Positions 6,147 through 8,020 of a stretch of DNA of 8,020 bases are shown piece by piece. The number at the start of each line of letters is the position of its first letter. Position 1 is the stretch's first letter. The notes under the pieces were generated by a model. That model did not search any database. It was not told the origin of the DNA and was given only the letters and a program-made list of their open reading frames with translations. The stretch covers positions 1-8,020 of the forward strand of contig JACPVN010000153.1 of NCBI GenBank assembly GCA_016191715.1. Reading direction: 5' to 3'. The position numbers were made by a program, and so were the translations under genes. Source of the DNA: Ignavibacteriota bacterium (GTDB lineage: Bacteria > Bacteroidota > Ignavibacteria > UBA10030 > SZUA-254).

Positions 6147-6510
6147 CATAACGAGACTTCCTGAATTTGAGAAGGACCTGAAACGATTGTTAAAACGCTT
6201 TCGCACGCTCGACGACGACCTTGACGTTTTTCTCCGCATCGCTCTTGTTGATTACCATAAAAACGGAGTTGACAACGGCGGCATCGTTCGCATAGCAGAC
6301 CTCGGCATTGAAACTCCAAGTATTTACAAAGCGAGAAAGTTTGCCTGTCGTTCTCTCAAAGGAAAAGGTGTTCACTCCGGCATGAGAGTAATTTATGCGT
6401 ACTTTGACAATGAAGACAGGATTGAGTTGATGGAGATTTATTACAAGGGGGATAGGGCGGGAGAAAATAAACAGCGTATTTTGAAATATCATGCTCTGTT
6501 ACACCGATAA
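6136..6510 (+). CDS. RelE/ParE/HigB-superfamily toxin
   Basis: This 124-residue basic protein looks like a small RelE/ParE-superfamily toxin. The N-terminus has LPEFEKDLKRLLKRF (8-22), the family's first helix pattern. The C-terminal half has GMRVIYAYFDNEDRIELMEIYYKGDR (82-107), the typical core strands, with Arg84, Tyr102-Tyr103 and Lys104 as candidate catalytic or RNA-contact residues. RelE/HigB members cut mRNA on the ribosome and ParE members poison gyrase. The RelE-type basic and tyrosine residues make an mRNA interferase more likely, but the sequence alone does not decide it. ATG lies 11 bp inside the end of the Panacea antitoxin gene, with GGGAG 10 nt upstream, which suggests translational coupling. 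Its 3' end overlaps the convergent PIN gene by 12 bp, with no terminator between. Confidence 0.85.
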   Translation: MFHSITRLPEFEKDLKRLLKRFRTLDDDLDVFLRIALVDYHKNGVDNGGIVRIADLGIETPSIYKARKFACRSLKGKGVHSGMRVIYAYFDNEDRIELMEIYYKGDRAGENKQRILKYHALLHR

Positions 6511-7122
6511 TAACTTTTCCTCTTTAGATGCTTGTTCGATTATCCGCTTATTCGTTGTTAAAAGGTAAAAATTTTCTTCAAAGGAATAAAAATCAGAATC
6601 GTTGCTAAACACACAATGTTGTTCTGGCTTACACGACATCATAACACTGAAAAGAAGATGGTCACCAAAATCTACTTGGCTACCTCGAAAATTTTGTATA
6701 AGATTTTCTATAGGAATTCCTAACTGATAAGGTGGAAACACTTTTACAAAAAGCTTGTTGAACAATTTTAATTGAAGATCCCAACCATTCATGAACTCAA
6801 TATTACTTTCACGTAATTTTTTGAATTGCTCGGTTGTATAATTGATCTTTTCTCCGGTATGCATTTTGTAGAAGAAGCCGACCTGAATGTGTTTGAAGTA
6901 TTCAAGCGCAACACTTATTGTCGAAAAACTTATCAGGGAGAAAGATTTTAATCTACGAACAACTTCCGTTACCTGTTCGTTCTCTGTAGCATATTTTGAA
7001 TCGAGTGAACGACCGAATGGATCTTTATATGCTATCACAATATTCGTATCAACAAAAAAGGCTTCAGTTGGAAGCCTTTTTTTCTCACGCACACTTTTTA
7101 GTGCGTCAATAACTATTGCCAT
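6499..7122 (-). CDS. PIN-domain nuclease, last gene of a GHKL-STAS-PIN operon
   Basis: This 207-residue protein has a PIN-like acidic set: Asp25 in FFVDTNIVIAYKD, Glu74 in ISVALEYFKH, Asp151/Asp154 in QVDFGDHLLFSV and Asp175/Asp177 in FSNDSDFYSF. PIN domains are metal-dependent RNases, often VapC-like toxins. This one is longer than VapC (about 130-140), with a mid-protein insertion around 85-130 and a 20-residue N-terminal lead before the first strand. It starts 5 bp after the DUF4325 stop, so it is probably co-transcribed with that gene and the GHKL gene. No VapB-type antitoxin is adjacent. The gene is markedly AT-rich (16/60 G+C in 6541-6600, against 32/60 in 1501-1560 of carB), hinting at separate origin. 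A terminator-like hairpin lies within codons 14-23. Confidence 0.83.
   Translation of the reverse strand: MAIVIDALKSVREKKRLPTEAFFVDTNIVIAYKDPFGRSLDSKYATENEQVTEVVRRLKSFSLISFSTISVALEYFKHIQVGFFYKMHTGEKINYTTEQFKKLRESNIEFMNGWDLQLKLFNKLFVKVFPPYQLGIPIENLIQNFRGSQVDFGDHLLFSVMMSCKPEQHCVFSNDSDFYSFEENFYLLTTNKRIIEQASKEEKLLSV
7054..7083. terminator. Bidirectional intrinsic-terminator-like hairpin inside the PIN gene
   Basis: AAAAAAGGCTTC (7054-7065), loop AGTTG, GAAGCCTTTTTT (7071-7082) and one further T form a perfect 12-bp stem with A and T tracts at its ends. On either strand it reads as a short G+C stem followed by a U-run. In the PIN frame it encodes residues about 14-23 (EKKRLPTEAFF region). The catalytic Asp25 lies just downstream, so the hairpin cannot mark a gene end. 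Termination here would cut off PIN expression unless ribosomes follow closely. Confidence 0.65.
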
Positions 7123-7127
7123 TGGTT

Positions 7128-7484
7128 CTATACCGGTAATCGAGATGAATAATATTCTTCGGGATTAATGCCTTGCCCTAATAACGATCGTCGGGTTTGA
7201 GCATTATCCAATGCCAATTCAACATCGTTCATGTCGTCTCCATCAAGTCCGAGAATTGTAAGTTTCTGATGAAAGGAATTTATATCCCATCCCAACTGAA
7301 TACACAGTTGACCGAACGCATGATTGAGAAACGCGCTTGAAAGGAATTCATATCCCGAAAAGTCAACAGTAATTGTTTGGTGCGATTGTAATGATTTCCG
7401 GATTGTCTCTGCTAACGTAGCGCCCTTTTCAGGGGCTAATAAACATGGACTGCCAATCAAAGAAATAACATGAATGATATTCAT
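7128..7484 (-). CDS. STAS-like DUF4325 protein
   Basis: This 118-residue protein matches the DUF4325 STAS-like family: INIVEIVG-style opening (MNIIHVISLIGSPCLLAPEKG), then TITVDFSGYEFLSSAFLNHAFGQL (37-60), where the strand VDFSG and the helix start SSAFLN are the hallmark. STAS proteins such as SpoIIAA bind GHKL kinases and are switched by phosphorylation at a serine in this region, so Ser49 or Ser50 is a candidate site (inference). The gene start overlaps the stop of the upstream GHKL gene as ATGA and its stop is 5 bp from the PIN start. These overlaps suggest one operon and a stoichiometric complex. The second half (GLDGDDMNDVELALDNAQTRRS) is helical and charged. Substrate or target is unknown. 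Confidence 0.8.
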   Translation of the reverse strand: MNIIHVISLIGSPCLLAPEKGATLAETIRKSLQSHQTITVDFSGYEFLSSAFLNHAFGQLCIQLGWDINSFHQKLTILGLDGDDMNDVELALDNAQTRRSLLGQGINPEEYYSSRLPV

Positions 7485-8020
7485 TTGTGTTCGCTTATTA
7501 GTGAATAAAGATAATTATCATAGACGACACGGATATTAACTAATGTTCCGTCAATGGAGTTTCGAAGAGCATGAACTGAAGGTTCTTCATGACCGTTTTT
7601 GCTAAAGTAACCGTTTCCTGATGCTATTTGAAATATTCCGCCGTTCACTGTAATAAATTTTCTTAAAAGATGCAAACCCAACCCGGAAGACTCGCTTAGC
7701 GGGCGTGTGGAATGACCTTTTTCTATCGCCCACACGATACAATCTGAATCTGTTGATATCTGAGGGAGAGCTCCGTGTTGTTTTACCACCATGGGGATTC
7801 CATGCCCGGAATCATAAAATGCTATCTCGACATATCCCATTTGGGGATAAAATTGTCCGCAAGCGCTTACTCCAAATTCCCCTTCTCCGTGAAGAATTCC
7901 GTTATGAACAATTTCCCAAAGATTTTCAACTATTTCTTTCTTTAATTTTTTTTCAAGTTTGGGAAGAAAGTGCAGAACATCGTTTGTGATCCATAGAACA
8001 ACATTACTCTCAATCTCTAA
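7481..8020 (-). CDS. GHKL (HATPase_c) ATP-binding protein, 5' end beyond window
   Basis: The frame is open from the right edge to TGA at 7481, showing 179 C-terminal residues. An ATG at 7840 exists but is internal, because conserved sequence continues upstream. Counting from the edge, the N box is ENLWEIVHNGILHG (32-45, Asn40 for Mg-ATP), the G1 box YDSGHGIP (69-76, Asp70 for adenine), an EKGHSTRP lid segment (100-107) and the G2 box SSGLGLHLLRKF (111-122), then SIDGTLVNIRV. This is a complete Bergerat ATP-binding fold, as in anti-sigma kinases such as SpoIIAB and in histidine kinases. No phosphoacceptor His domain is visible, but it could lie outside. It is followed by the DUF4325 gene with a 4-bp ATGA overlap. 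The operon promoter must be beyond the right edge. Confidence 0.88.
   Translation of the reverse strand, partial: LEIESNVVLWITNDVLHFLPKLEKKLKKEIVENLWEIVHNGILHGEGEFGVSACGQFYPQMGYVEIAFYDSGHGIPMVVKQHGALPQISTDSDCIVWAIEKGHSTRPLSESSGLGLHLLRKFITVNGGIFQIASGNGYFSKNGHEEPSVHALRNSIDGTLVNIRVVYDNYLYSLISEHK

Noticed and set aside
7481..7840. A short 119-residue GHKL protein starting at the ATG at 7840
   Set aside because: The same frame continues upstream to the window edge and includes the N box (ENLWEIVHNGILHG), which is essential to the fold, so 7840 is an internal methionine.

Overview
The window looks like chromosomal DNA from the Bacteroidota/Chlorobiota/Ignavibacteriota (FCB) side of the bacterial tree. 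Three signs point there. CarA and CarB have the 'SYTGQILTLTYPLIGNYG' and 'IGSSVEFDW' style typical of Bacteroidota enzymes. Two intergenic sites match the Bacteroidota -7 promoter element TAnnTTTG (both TATATTTG). The gene order argD-carA-carB also fits an arginine-biosynthesis operon of that group. This placement is inferred from remembered family sequences; no search was run.

Left block (1-5160, minus strand): argD (acetylornithine aminotransferase), carA and carB (glutamine-dependent carbamoyl-phosphate synthase) are read right to left. carB runs off the left edge with 856 codons visible and no interruption. Its product is of the CAD/CPS1-like subfamily, and its inter-half linker is lengthened by an in-frame block of octamer repeats (867-927). 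The carA-carB gap (2570-2726) holds three palindromes arranged like a REP/REPIN or small MITE. Upstream of argD there is a candidate promoter, an uninterrupted 48-codon leader ORF that overlaps the argD start as ATGA, and an intrinsic-terminator-like hairpin with seven Ts inside that leader. The arrangement suggests an attenuated leader.

Middle block (5293-6510, plus strand): a divergently transcribed two-gene toxin-antitoxin operon. It encodes an HTH-Panacea (DUF4065) antitoxin/repressor followed, with an 11-bp overlap, by a RelE/ParE/HigB-superfamily toxin. Its promoter is a good Bacteroidota-type match, and a 9-bp perfect inverted repeat that could be an autoregulatory operator brackets it.

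Right block (6499-8020, minus strand): a tightly packed three-gene operon read right to left. It encodes a GHKL ATPase (5' end beyond the right edge), a DUF4325 STAS-like protein (4-bp ATGA overlap) and a PIN-domain nuclease (5-bp gap). A GHKL ATPase next to a STAS-like protein recalls the SpoIIAB/SpoIIAA partner switch, and a PIN nuclease is a plausible output. A perfect bidirectional terminator-like hairpin lies inside the first 23 codons of the PIN gene. Together with the toxin-antitoxin pair, whose 3' end overlaps the PIN gene tail to tail, this looks like a small defence or stress island beside the arginine/pyrimidine genes. The GHKL-STAS-PIN trio is the best candidate for a little-described system here.

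No rRNA, tRNA, CRISPR array, insertion-sequence transposase or replication origin was seen.
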